A DNA stretch of 64,000 nt. It comes from DATIXJ01 sp035518715 (GTDB taxonomy: Bacteria > Bacteroidota > Ignavibacteria > UBA10030 > SZUA-254). Under the pieces are notes generated by a model. That model did no database searches and was not told where the DNA came from. It worked only from the letters and a program-made list of their open reading frames with translations. Made by a program: the position numbers and the translations under genes. This document shows positions 45,901 through 52,383 of this stretch, in pieces. How positions within the stretch are numbered: the first letter of the stretch is position 1; each line of letters starts with the position of its first letter. Where the stretch lies: assembly GCA_035518715.1 (NCBI GenBank), contig DATIXJ010000017.1, positions 1 through 64,000 of the forward strand, read 5' to 3'.

Positions 45901-46940
45901 ACGGGAATCTCACCGACCAGTTCTCTGAAACCAACAATCTGGCACTGCGCACGACCCGGCCCCTCTGGACGGGAGCCACGCTGGAACTCAATTGGAAAGT
46001 CGGCTGGCAGTTCAGTAAGACAACGACCATCACGACAGATTCCATCTATGGCATTCCGACCCCCAGTGTGCCCCAGACATCGGGGAGCATTGAACGGTCG
46101 TATCTTAGTCTTCCTCCGTTCCTGTTATTCAAAGTCCTGAAGAGCAACCTGGAAGAGGTCGGCAAACAATACGACCAGGTCGATAAGACACTTCCCCAGG
46201 CCGAGCTCAATGCCGCTCTCGCACAGTCGTTCGAGAAAGGACTCGAAGCGCTCCCGTTCCTGAACAAGGTGTTCGGAGAATATATGCCGCGGGCCAACTG
46301 GACGCTGCGGTGGGACGGGATCGAGAAGGTTCTCGGCATCAGCTCGATTGTCGATCGGTTGTCACTGGAACATGCCTATTCCTCAACCTTCCATCGCGAT
46401 TACCGGTCGTATGCCGGAGTAGGCGAGGAGACCGACGACGAGCGCGTAACGTACGGCTTTGCCCCGCTTGCCGGAATTACGGCATCGTTCAAGGAGCTCT
46501 GGAAAGGAACCATGTCCGGGACGTTCCGCTATAATACCACCACCGCGTATGATCTGAATCTTGCTTCCACGCCGCCCGATATCGTCGAAACGTTTTCTCA
46601 GGAAATTTCCTTCTCTCTCACTTATTCGCGCAAGGGATTTTCCTTCCCGCTCTTCGGTCTTAATCTCTCGAACGATGTCGACCTCACGATGACATTCTCT
46701 CTCACAAAAAATACGCGCCAGCGGTATGACCCGACGACTCTTTCATCCGATCAGACCGGAGTGCCGCTCGACGGAAGTACGCAGACGAACATGGAACCGA
46801 GCATCCGGTACGTGTTAAGTACGCGCGTGACGGCATCGCTCTACTACAAATACTCCAACACTTCTCCCGCCGCAGGCGGTTCACTGATCTTCGGCACCAC
46901 TTCGAACGAAGCCGGTGTCAACATCCATATCTCCATCTAA
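39969..46940 (+). CDS. sprA: Type IX secretion translocon protein SprA (Sov)
   Basis: A 2,323-residue giant outer-membrane protein, the length expected for SprA, the single-chain barrel through which T9SS cargo crosses the outer membrane. A signal peptide ends near residue 48 (FSVSAQAQ). Family blocks include ERNWNGVMRYIGASAGSLLE, LELWVKAEPDDPNDLKDGRL, a calcium-loop-like DLNGNASLDEDDEY and VGGQGGWYQYKIPL. The C-terminal half is rich in amphipathic strands and ends with a Ile-rich strand. TTG 39969 is the first possible start after an in-frame TGA at 39942-39944 and has no clear ribosome-binding site. porX starts 85 bases after it. Confidence 0.95.
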   Translation: MHFDSKNKIAIELTRFRAYRCCGALVLALHWATILASIALFSVSAQAQTSSSPADSLARLDSLRRIGQLPAADTTGRLRAGFPDTGKTALSDTIKIDTTQHWVVYLDSTARMKEFVHTRDDLPVVELFPHHTYSLYLRATPMVYQRSVDLDTTGTYVAVHEMVNTVDVKVPLRIPLDEYIHQRSAEEVRNTWRALAGNYVMRQNRDELGGLLGNFTNISIPVPSNPLFSNIFGGKEVHLNISGGVDIQGAFRSQSTDQSTISSLDRSSTEPNFKQDVQVSVNGTIGDKLNILADWNTTRTFDYENQLKIKYTGYDDEVIQSIEAGNVSLQTPSLVGGGQALFGIKGKLQFGPLALTALVSQKKGQTKEFNVSGGATSTDIQIFPQNYSTNHFFIDKRYAAYFEQLRSAVVPVLSSDMLANQIIQINVYTTIQNATALVNGNVSVGRAYSDLPPLTATQNGYRQTDLPPGTAPGTFEPGQFVRLTVNKDYTVDQYGGFINLNVSIADNQVVAVQYVLAGSNNKPETCGGFFVDSTGKTTDTLILKLLKPQYLSSNPSYPEWNLMMKNFYHLGVTNVKSAGFSLDIYRRVPGSADVDQLQGKPLLQAFGFDRFDANNQPNPDNQFDFIPNLTIDVDHGELIFPTLRPFDSALIRYYSRLNPPVVTPDSLLIPQVYDTTYTAATVALGNLYYIKAKASGSQTSRFNLGFNIVEGSVVVLYNGVPMTPNVDYTVDYIVGEVVIRKPEALLPGANVQVKYEQNDLFEIASKTLMGVRGELDMFPNTTLGFTAMRLNQATLSDKVRLDEEPTDNSVLGADFSTGFNLPFLTSAIDALPFIRTKEMSSIRFNSEMAYMIPNANTKTSTIPGDNGQSVAYIDDFEGALKTIPLPVSYIGWSPSSGPEQDSLTQSGSDSLRNYTRATLNWYNVLPTDVFTQQIWPNRQTRSGQNQVTVLNLDFDPNRRGVYNFSPNVDSTLHRKQIRGYPNSGKFDTASARERNWNGVMRYIGASAGSLLEQNITTLELWVKAEPDDPNDLKDGRLYFDLGRITEAVIPFPPHKLYSEDMVQTPSNPQGIPNGVLNYADGEDVGLDMLSDPQEAVTYADFLKQNRGDPDVDPGDPSGDDWTPYNNGTNLTKFNGTEGNHADPAGLLPNTEDLNGNASLDEDDEYAEYALTLDTTGNPYHVGGQGGWYQYKIPLLLPQHTFPNSETVTSILQNVQYFRVWISGFASPVRIRIAEMNIIGNQWTPVRQNDSVLQVSAVNIEDNPDYADEWGQMGIIRELDRTDPSQVIAGNEQSLALLLTDLPFDSAREATKYFTVRPLDLFNYSTLKMFVHGDHTWTYLSEGEHDAEIYLRFGTDSLNYYEYREPIHQGWNVGFNDITVEFEKLTALKTARDSINQYKSETVIGGPPGAVYGVKGNPSLRQVYQITIGIINTGRSPTLTGQVWVNELRVVGVDNSHGLAYKMDTQIKLADFGSVSANITSTDPYFHALDQRFGSQTSTINWSVNASASLDKFFSPDWQGTSIPIGYSHTEQLIKPRYLPNSDVVVTSAAALAQQRALDSAKTSQQASQIGNDLITSSQTLSVQNSYSLSNLRIVFPTQAWYIRDTFSKLSFAFTYNNAKYRDPTITERSSWLWNVRVNYAVNLPTDYYVQPFHSLFNGLFILDDFKDWRLYYMPVMNLSGSAGGDRSRSYQISSIQGAPPLESRLFDASKSVGFGWKLTEGGLTNISGDYGLSISRNLLPLDNDSVGGRSFGSLIHNLFFGGRDGQYGQRITVNTRPKIPNILDIPKYLDVSGTYAVNYAWQNSFQEGAGDLSKSAGWDNNINMNFTFRLKSLIDPWFESSDEPTPPQGQYQPPSKQSDTTHKGAPDTSKAGGSAKKLLPQLKSLARAFIKVPFLDYESIAITFTQTNRTGSGGVLGTTGFQNFWGRLPFQGSTIENGPSRLYQLGLISDPSGTLQFAPSSSFPFFHWNVIPGPRAVNGNLTDQFSETNNLALRTTRPLWTGATLELNWKVGWQFSKTTTITTDSIYGIPTPSVPQTSGSIERSYLSLPPFLLFKVLKSNLEEVGKQYDQVDKTLPQAELNAALAQSFEKGLEALPFLNKVFGEYMPRANWTLRWDGIEKVLGISSIVDRLSLEHAYSSTFHRDYRSYAGVGEETDDERVTYGFAPLAGITASFKELWKGTMSGTFRYNTTTAYDLNLASTPPDIVETFSQEISFSLTYSRKGFSFPLFGLNLSNDVDLTMTFSLTKNTRQRYDPTTLSSDQTGVPLDGSTQTNMEPSIRYVLSTRVTASLYYKYSNTSPAAGGSLIFGTTSNEAGVNIHISI

Positions 46941-47025
46941 TCGGGATTTCATCGGATTCCTTGCTAATCCCTTGAAGTAGTACTTTGACTCTCGGCATAG
47001 AAATGTTTATTTTTTAGGAGATTAT

Positions 47026-48603
47026 ATGTCCACAATGACCGCAACAAAAGGAAAAATACTCTGGGTTGATGATGAAATCGAGCTGCTCCGTTCACACATT
47101 CTCCTCCTTTCCGAAAGAGGGTATACGGTGGAGACGGCCACAAACGGGGAAGACGCCCTTGATCTGGTAAAATCCAGAGCATTCGATCTGGTTTTTTTGG
47201 ATGAAATGATGGCGGGGATGGGAGGACTCGAAACCCTTTCCCAAATGAAGGATCTGCGCCCCGAACTTCCGGTCGTGATGATCACAAAAAATGAGGATGA
47301 AGGCCTCATGGAAGAAGCGATCGGCGTGAAGATCAGCGACTATCTTACCAAACCCGTCAATCCAAGCCAGGTTCTTCTTGCCTGCAAAAAATTTCTCGAA
47401 GGGAAAAAGATTACCGGTGAGCATGTTTCACGGGATTATACGAAGGAGTTCAGCGACATCTCCCTTGCTCTTCATAATCCCCTTGGTCCAAACGAATGGA
47501 TAGCGCTCTATGCGAAACTTGTCGACTGGTCTCTGGAAATGGACCGTCACCCGGAACTGGGGCTCACACAAACCCTTAACGATCAGATCAAGGAATGCAA
47601 TATTCAGTTCTCGAAATTCGTCGAGAAGAATTACCGGAACTGGATCGAGCAGGAAAAACGGCCCGTGCTTTCGAGGGATGTGGTTGACCGCTTTCTCATT
47701 CCGGAGCTCAAGGAAACCGACAGCTCGGTCTTCTTTTTTGTGATTGATTGTCTGCGCCTTGACCAGTGGATGGGGATGGAGACGGTACTGCGGGATTATT
47801 ACGACATCACGCGCAATTATTATTATTCGATTCTTCCGACGGCGACGCCGTACTCGCGGAACACAATATTCAGCGGCGCGTGGCCCGATGAGACGGAAGT
47901 GCGCTTTCCGGAAATCTGGGAGCAGTGGGAAGACGACGACAACAGCCGCAACAGGTATGAGCATCAGTTTCTCGATAAGCTTCTTGAGCGAAGAAAAATT
48001 CAACTTAAACCCGATTCAAAATACGTCAAAATTCTGGATGCTGAGTTCGGCAGGAGTATCGAACAGAATATCACGTCCTATGCAAAGAACCGCCTCACCG
48101 CGGTGGTGGTGAATTTTGTCGATATGCTTGCACACGGCCGGTCCGACTCCCAGCTTCTCAAGGAAATCGCTCCGGATGAAGCGGCATACCGGTCGCTGAC
48201 GGCATCCTGGTTCAACCATTCGTCGCTCCTCGGCATGTTGAGGACACTTGCCAAACAGAAGAACGTCACCATCATTCTGACAACCGATCACGGAAGCATC
48301 CGGAGTCTCCGGGGAACGAAAGTCATCGGAGACCGGGAAGCATCCACCAATCTCCGCTACAAGTACGGCAGAAATCTCAAGGTTGACGAGCGCCATGCGA
48401 TATTCGTCAAGAATCCGTCGGACTTCCGGCTCCCGCGGCGGAGCGTGACGGTGAATTATCTCATCGCGAAGGAAGATTACTACTTCGTCTACCCGACGGA
48501 TTATCACAAGTATCTCAATCAGTATCGTGACAGCTTCCAGCATGGTGGGGTTTCTATGGAAGAGATGATCCTGCCGGTTGTGAAACTGAAACCGAAGCAG
48601 TAG
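47026..48603 (+). CDS. porX: T9SS response regulator PorX (receiver plus PglZ domain)
   Basis: A 525-residue two-domain regulator. The receiver domain (about 8-130) has Asp15/Asp16, the phospho-acceptor Asp59 in LVFLDEMMAG, Thr87 in VMITKNE and Lys109 in YLTKP. The PglZ/alkaline-phosphatase-like domain (about 210-525) shows FFFVIDCLRLDQW, SILPTATPYSRNTIFSG with the likely nucleophile Thr, and ILTTDHGSIRS for metal binding. PorX activates T9SS gene expression through the PorY-PorX-SigP route and its PglZ domain degrades short oligonucleotides in Porphyromonas. TAGGAG is well placed before ATG 47026. It is followed 14 bases later by tsaE. Confidence 0.95.
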   Translation: MSTMTATKGKILWVDDEIELLRSHILLLSERGYTVETATNGEDALDLVKSRAFDLVFLDEMMAGMGGLETLSQMKDLRPELPVVMITKNEDEGLMEEAIGVKISDYLTKPVNPSQVLLACKKFLEGKKITGEHVSRDYTKEFSDISLALHNPLGPNEWIALYAKLVDWSLEMDRHPELGLTQTLNDQIKECNIQFSKFVEKNYRNWIEQEKRPVLSRDVVDRFLIPELKETDSSVFFFVIDCLRLDQWMGMETVLRDYYDITRNYYYSILPTATPYSRNTIFSGAWPDETEVRFPEIWEQWEDDDNSRNRYEHQFLDKLLERRKIQLKPDSKYVKILDAEFGRSIEQNITSYAKNRLTAVVVNFVDMLAHGRSDSQLLKEIAPDEAAYRSLTASWFNHSSLLGMLRTLAKQKNVTIILTTDHGSIRSLRGTKVIGDREASTNLRYKYGRNLKVDERHAIFVKNPSDFRLPRRSVTVNYLIAKEDYYFVYPTDYHKYLNQYRDSFQHGGVSMEEMILPVVKLKPKQ

Positions 48604-48617
48604 CAGTAGATAATTTC

Positions 48618-49055
48618 ATGCCTTCGTATCTTACATATAGCGTTGAGGAAACTCTCCGTGTCGGACGGGAGTTCTCGAAGCGGCTGCATCCGGGAAGCAC
48701 CGTGGCACTGTATGGCGATCTCGGAACAGGCAAGACCCATCTGATCAAAGGCATCTGCGGCGGACTCGGCGTGCACGAGCATGTTGCGAGCCCGACATTC
48801 ACCATCGTCAATGAGTACGTTCACGGAGATGTCAAAGTCTGCCACATCGACTGTTACCGTTTGAAATCCGAGAAGGAACTTGTTGATGTGGGATTTGAGG
48901 AATACATTTCGAGACGGAATATCGTCCTGATCGAATGGGCTGACCGTGTGCAGTCCCTGCTCCCTCCGGTCCGGTTCGACATTCATCTGTCGTTCGGCAC
49001 GGACTCCCGGACGAGGGAAATTCTTATCGAAGAACATTCATTCGAACCTGCATGA
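48618..49055 (+). CDS. tsaE: tRNA threonylcarbamoyladenosine biosynthesis ATPase TsaE
   Basis: A 145-residue P-loop ATPase. Walker A is GDLGTGKT at residues 33-40, followed by HLIKGICGGLGVHEHVASPTF, the TsaE signature (SPTF), and VCHIDCYRL. It acts with TsaB, TsaC and TsaD in making t6A at position 37 of ANN-decoding tRNAs, resetting the TsaBD complex. It is 14 bases after porX and overlaps tsaB by four bases (ATGA). Confidence 0.95.
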   Translation: MPSYLTYSVEETLRVGREFSKRLHPGSTVALYGDLGTGKTHLIKGICGGLGVHEHVASPTFTIVNEYVHGDVKVCHIDCYRLKSEKELVDVGFEEYISRRNIVLIEWADRVQSLLPPVRFDIHLSFGTDSRTREILIEEHSFEPA

Positions 49056-49774
49056 ACGTTTTGGGTATTGAGACCGCAACATCGATATGTGCCGCGGCGG
49101 TGATGTCAGGAGAGACTGTTGTGGCAGAATGCTCTCTCGAGGCGCCGCAGGTTCACTCGGAGAAACTCCTTCCCCTGATCGATGAATGTCTGAAAACAGC
49201 TCAGTTCGGCCTCGCAGAGCTCGACGGGATTGCGATTTCGATCGGTCCGGGATCATTCACCGGACTGCGCATCGGGTTGAGCGTTTCAAAAGGTCTTGCG
49301 TTCGCCTCCGGAAAGCCGCTCCTTGCTGTTCCGACACTCGAGGCGCTTGCTCTCAAGGCCTGCCATCACGGTGACGCCCTGAGCGGGGAGTACATTCTCT
49401 CTCTTCTTGATGCACGCCGCGACGAAGTGTATTGCGCACTCTATCGATGGGATGGCGTTCATCTGACTACCTGCAGGGGATCTGAGTCGCTCACTCTTCA
49501 GGGACTCTTATCTGTGCTTCCGGGCGATGGTCGCATTCTTGTTGCCGGGGATGGGGAAACAAAGTTTCTGGATTCTCTCTCCTCTGCGAATGCACCTGAA
49601 TTGCAATCAAGAATTCGCCGGTCAGAGGCCCGGTGCAGCGGAGCGGCTGTTGCCGCAATCGGGATGATGCATCTGGAAGCCGGTGAAATCGCTGAGATCA
49701 AATCTCTTCAACCGTTCTACGTCAAGGAATTCTATACTGTTGCAAAACCTCAAACAACCCAGGTGATACTCTGA
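49052..49774 (+). CDS. tsaB: tRNA threonylcarbamoyladenosine biosynthesis protein TsaB
   Basis: A 240-residue ASKHA-fold protein. MNVLGIETATSICAAAVM is the N-terminal signature; IAISIGPGSFTGLRIGLSVSKGLA is the highly conserved central block. SLLDARRDEVYCALY follows. TsaB is the catalytically inactive scaffold paired with TsaD in t6A synthesis. The start overlaps the tsaE stop by four bases and its stop overlaps the accD start (TGATG), so translation of tsaE-tsaB-accD is probably coupled. Confidence 0.95.
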   Translation: MNVLGIETATSICAAAVMSGETVVAECSLEAPQVHSEKLLPLIDECLKTAQFGLAELDGIAISIGPGSFTGLRIGLSVSKGLAFASGKPLLAVPTLEALALKACHHGDALSGEYILSLLDARRDEVYCALYRWDGVHLTTCRGSESLTLQGLLSVLPGDGRILVAGDGETKFLDSLSSANAPELQSRIRRSEARCSGAAVAAIGMMHLEAGEIAEIKSLQPFYVKEFYTVAKPQTTQVIL

Positions 49775-50616
49775 TGGCATGGTTCCGACGGTCGAAAGCG
49801 AGCATTGAGACGCCGGCTCCCCGCAAGGATGCACCCGAGGGGATGTGGACGAAGTGCGAGGGCTGCGGCGAGATCATTCATCGCAAACAGCTTGAACAGC
49901 AGGTTTACACCTGTATTAAATGCAACTATCATTTCCGGATCGGAAGCAAGGAATACATTTCGGTTCTGGCAGATGAAGGGTCATTCAAAGAGCTCGACCG
50001 GAAAATGCGCTCCGTGGATCCCCTGAGCTTTACCGACACGAAGGCATATCGCGATCGCGTCAAGGAATCGATGCGCAAGACAGGGTTGTTCGATGCGGTC
50101 CGGACCGGAACCGCGAAGATCAATAAGATCCCGTGTGTGATTGCGGCGATGGATTTTTCGTTCATCGGAGGAAGCATGGGGTCGGTGGTGGGAGAGAAAG
50201 TTGCCCGTGCAATTCTGAAAGCCCTCAAGACCAAACGGCCTCTCGTCATTGTTTCTTCCAGCGGCGGCGCGCGTATGATGGAAGGAGCCCTGTCTCTCAT
50301 GCAGCTTGCCAAGACCAGTGCGCGGCTCGGACAGCTGGCAGATGCTGGCATTCCGTTCATTTCCGTGATCACCGATCCCACAACCGGCGGCGTGACTGCA
50401 AGCTTTGCGATGCTGGGAGATGTCAATCTTGCCGAGCCGGGAGCGCTGATCGGATTTGCCGGTCCGCGCGTCATCAAACAGACGATCGGCAAAGATCTTC
50501 CCCCGGGATTTCAGCGCGCGGAATTTCAACTCGAACACGGCTTTGTCGATACCGTCGTTCACCGCAAAGATATGAAAGAAACGGTGACGAAATTTCTGCA
50601 GTATATGTGGGAGTGA
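49774..50616 (+). CDS. accD: Acetyl-CoA carboxylase carboxyltransferase subunit beta
   Basis: A 280-residue AccD. The zinc ribbon is Cys28-x2-Cys31-x15-Cys47-x2-Cys50. The crotonase-fold body shows GGSMGSVVGEKVARA, VIVSSSGGARMMEGALSLMQLAKT, ITDPTTGGVTASFAMLGD and PGALIGFAGPRVIKQTIG. It transfers the carboxyl group from biotin to acetyl-CoA, the first step in fatty-acid synthesis. It starts one base inside the tsaB stop. Confidence 0.97.
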   Translation: MAWFRRSKASIETPAPRKDAPEGMWTKCEGCGEIIHRKQLEQQVYTCIKCNYHFRIGSKEYISVLADEGSFKELDRKMRSVDPLSFTDTKAYRDRVKESMRKTGLFDAVRTGTAKINKIPCVIAAMDFSFIGGSMGSVVGEKVARAILKALKTKRPLVIVSSSGGARMMEGALSLMQLAKTSARLGQLADAGIPFISVITDPTTGGVTASFAMLGDVNLAEPGALIGFAGPRVIKQTIGKDLPPGFQRAEFQLEHGFVDTVVHRKDMKETVTKFLQYMWE

Positions 50617-50650
50617 TGCCGCATGAAGAAATATTAACTTGTCTCACCGC

Positions 50651-51556
50651 ATGACAATCCATATCATAGGAGTACCGATGGATCTCGGATCCGGAAGACG
50701 CGGGGTCGATATGGGACCATCTGCGATCCGGATTGCCGGCGTTCACGAACGGCTTCGAGACCTGGGATACCGCGTCGTTGATGAAGGAGACCTGACCATC
50801 AGGACGCAGGAAGAGCAGCGGGTGAAAGATCCGCGTGCCAAGTATCTCCCGGAAATTGCCCGTGTCGTCAAGATTCTGCAGACGAAGGTTTTGAAGGCGA
50901 TGCGGAAGAATCAGTTTCCCCTTGTTCTCGGCGGAGACCATTCGATCGCCATCGGAACTATCAGCGGCATTGCAAGCTTCGCCCGTCAGCGAAAAGGAAA
51001 AGTCGGAGTCCTGTGGATTGACGCCCACGGCGACTTCAACACGCCCGAGAGTTCGCCCTCGGGAAATATTCACGGCATGCCGCTTGCCGTCTGCTGTGGA
51101 ATCGGACCCCGCTCGCTGCGTGCCGTCGGTGGAAATTTCCGGAAGGTCGATCCGGAGAATGTTGTCATTATCGGGTTGCGCAACGTCGACCGCAAAGAGC
51201 GGGAACATCTTATTGATCTTGGCGTGAATGTGTTTACGATGGAAGAAATCGACAAGTTTGGTGTTCACCGCGTGATGAAGAAGGCACTGCAGAAGTTTGA
51301 GGACACGGTTGATTATCTGCATGTCAGTTTTGACCTGGACAGTGTCGATCCGGTCTATGCCCCCGGCGTCGGAACCCCCGTCAAGGGCGGTCTCGATTAC
51401 CGGGAAGCACATCTCATTATGGAAATGCTGGCCGAGTCGAAAAGAGTGACGTCGCTCGAGCTGGTCGAGGTGAATCCGATTCTTGATAATCGCAACCAAT
51501 CAGCTGAATTTGCCGTAGAATTAGTACAATCGATATTCGGGAAAAAGATCCTGTAA
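50651..51556 (+). CDS. rocF: Arginase (ureohydrolase family)
   Basis: A 301-residue manganese enzyme. GGDHSIAIGT, WIDAHGDFNTPESSPSGNIHGMPLA and HVSFDLDSVDPVYAPGVGTP hold the metal-binding His and Asp residues, and the form SPSGNIHG is that of arginase rather than agmatinase. It would hydrolyse L-arginine to ornithine and urea. I start at ATG 50651 because MTIHIIGVPMDLGSGRRG is the usual N-terminus; TTG 50639 would add four residues. It lies 34 bases after accD on the same strand. No urease is seen. Confidence 0.93.
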   Translation: MTIHIIGVPMDLGSGRRGVDMGPSAIRIAGVHERLRDLGYRVVDEGDLTIRTQEEQRVKDPRAKYLPEIARVVKILQTKVLKAMRKNQFPLVLGGDHSIAIGTISGIASFARQRKGKVGVLWIDAHGDFNTPESSPSGNIHGMPLAVCCGIGPRSLRAVGGNFRKVDPENVVIIGLRNVDRKEREHLIDLGVNVFTMEEIDKFGVHRVMKKALQKFEDTVDYLHVSFDLDSVDPVYAPGVGTPVKGGLDYREAHLIMEMLAESKRVTSLELVEVNPILDNRNQSAEFAVELVQSIFGKKIL

Positions 51557-51566
51557 GAGGAGATGC

Positions 51567-51590
51567 ATGAAGAAGAACATTGGGGGATGA
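51567..51590 (+). other. Eight-codon frame with strong RBS: probable original tonB start displaced by a frameshift
   Basis: AAGAGGAG (51555-51562) precedes ATG 51567 at good spacing, but this frame ends after MKKNIGG at TGA 51588-51590. If the run of five G (51582-51586) had four, the frame would read MKKNIGDEEPVRRSYF and continue straight into the TonB protein. This points to a one-base homopolymer insertion, either an assembly error or a real mutation. Confidence 0.55.
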
Positions 51591-51597
51591 AGAGCCG

Positions 51598-52359
51598 GTG
51601 AGACGATCGTATTTTGCCGACAAGGAATTTGGCAGAATTCGAACGAGCGCGCTTGTGATCAGCATTGTTCTTCACGGGTTGATCATTTTTGGATTGATGT
51701 ATCACGCGGAGCAACAGGCAGAACTTGCGAAAGAGGAACAATTGAAATTCGGCAGCAGCGGGGGTGGAGGTGGTGAAGGTGCGAATGAGGACATGATCCA
51801 GTTTGGATCACAGGGAAGCACTGAAAACGAGAATGGAATCGAGTCGATCTCGGGGCTGCAGCTGACGTTGCTCCAAATCCATGTCTACGATGATGCTGTT
51901 CACGCCACACCTGTCCTGCAGGTTGAAACCATAAAGCCGAAACTCAAACCGCGGAAATCAAAACCACAACCGATTCTTGCAGATAATTTGCCCACACGCT
52001 GGGTTCGGCGCGGTACGGGCCCCGGCACTGGCGGTGGAACCGGCGGCGGTAATGGAGGCGGGATCGGTCCGGGAAACGGTTTCTCCATCGACTGGGGCGG
52101 TGCAGGCTCCCGGCGACTGCTGAGTGGAAAGATCCCGAAGTATCCGGAGGGAACCAATAAACAAATGACGGTGATCCTGCGGTTCGCCGTCCTCCCCGAT
52201 GGCACGGTTGATGCCATCGTACCAACCCGTAAGACAGATGAGCGTCTCGAAGGTGCGGCGATTGCCGCTCTCAGGACGTGGCGGTTTGATCCTCTTCCTC
52301 CCCAGATCGACCAGAAATCACAGGTCGGTACAGCAACATTCACATTCAAAATAGAATAA
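51598..52359 (+). CDS. tonB: TonB-family energy transducer
   Basis: From GTG 51598 the product is 253 residues. It has a short basic N-terminus, one membrane segment (ALVISIVLHGLIIFGLMY), an acidic/Gly-rich region, KPKLKPRKSKP, a second Gly-rich linker (about 140-160) and a C-terminal TonB domain with GKIPKYPEG, VILRFAVLPDGTVDAI and AAIAALRTWRFDPLP. The YP-x-VxFxVxxDGxV-xAxxxWxFxP layout is typical of TonB_C. It would link the inner-membrane proton-driven motor to outer-membrane receptors. The N-terminus is uncertain: only TTG 51580 and GTG 51598 are in frame, and a probable homopolymer frameshift at 51582-51586 hides a better ATG. No exbB/exbD is adjacent. Confidence 0.85.
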   Translation: MRRSYFADKEFGRIRTSALVISIVLHGLIIFGLMYHAEQQAELAKEEQLKFGSSGGGGGEGANEDMIQFGSQGSTENENGIESISGLQLTLLQIHVYDDAVHATPVLQVETIKPKLKPRKSKPQPILADNLPTRWVRRGTGPGTGGGTGGGNGGGIGPGNGFSIDWGGAGSRRLLSGKIPKYPEGTNKQMTVILRFAVLPDGTVDAIVPTRKTDERLEGAAIAALRTWRFDPLPPQIDQKSQVGTATFTFKIE

Positions 52360-52383
52360 CAACCTGAAAGGACGCTACTCGCG

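Noticed and set aside
46985..47013. TTGACT-N17-TATTTT ahead of porX
   Set aside because: The predicted transcription start (about 47020) would fall on or after the TAGGAG ribosome-binding site, so it would remove the site that clearly serves ATG 47026. Read-through from sprA or another promoter is more likely.
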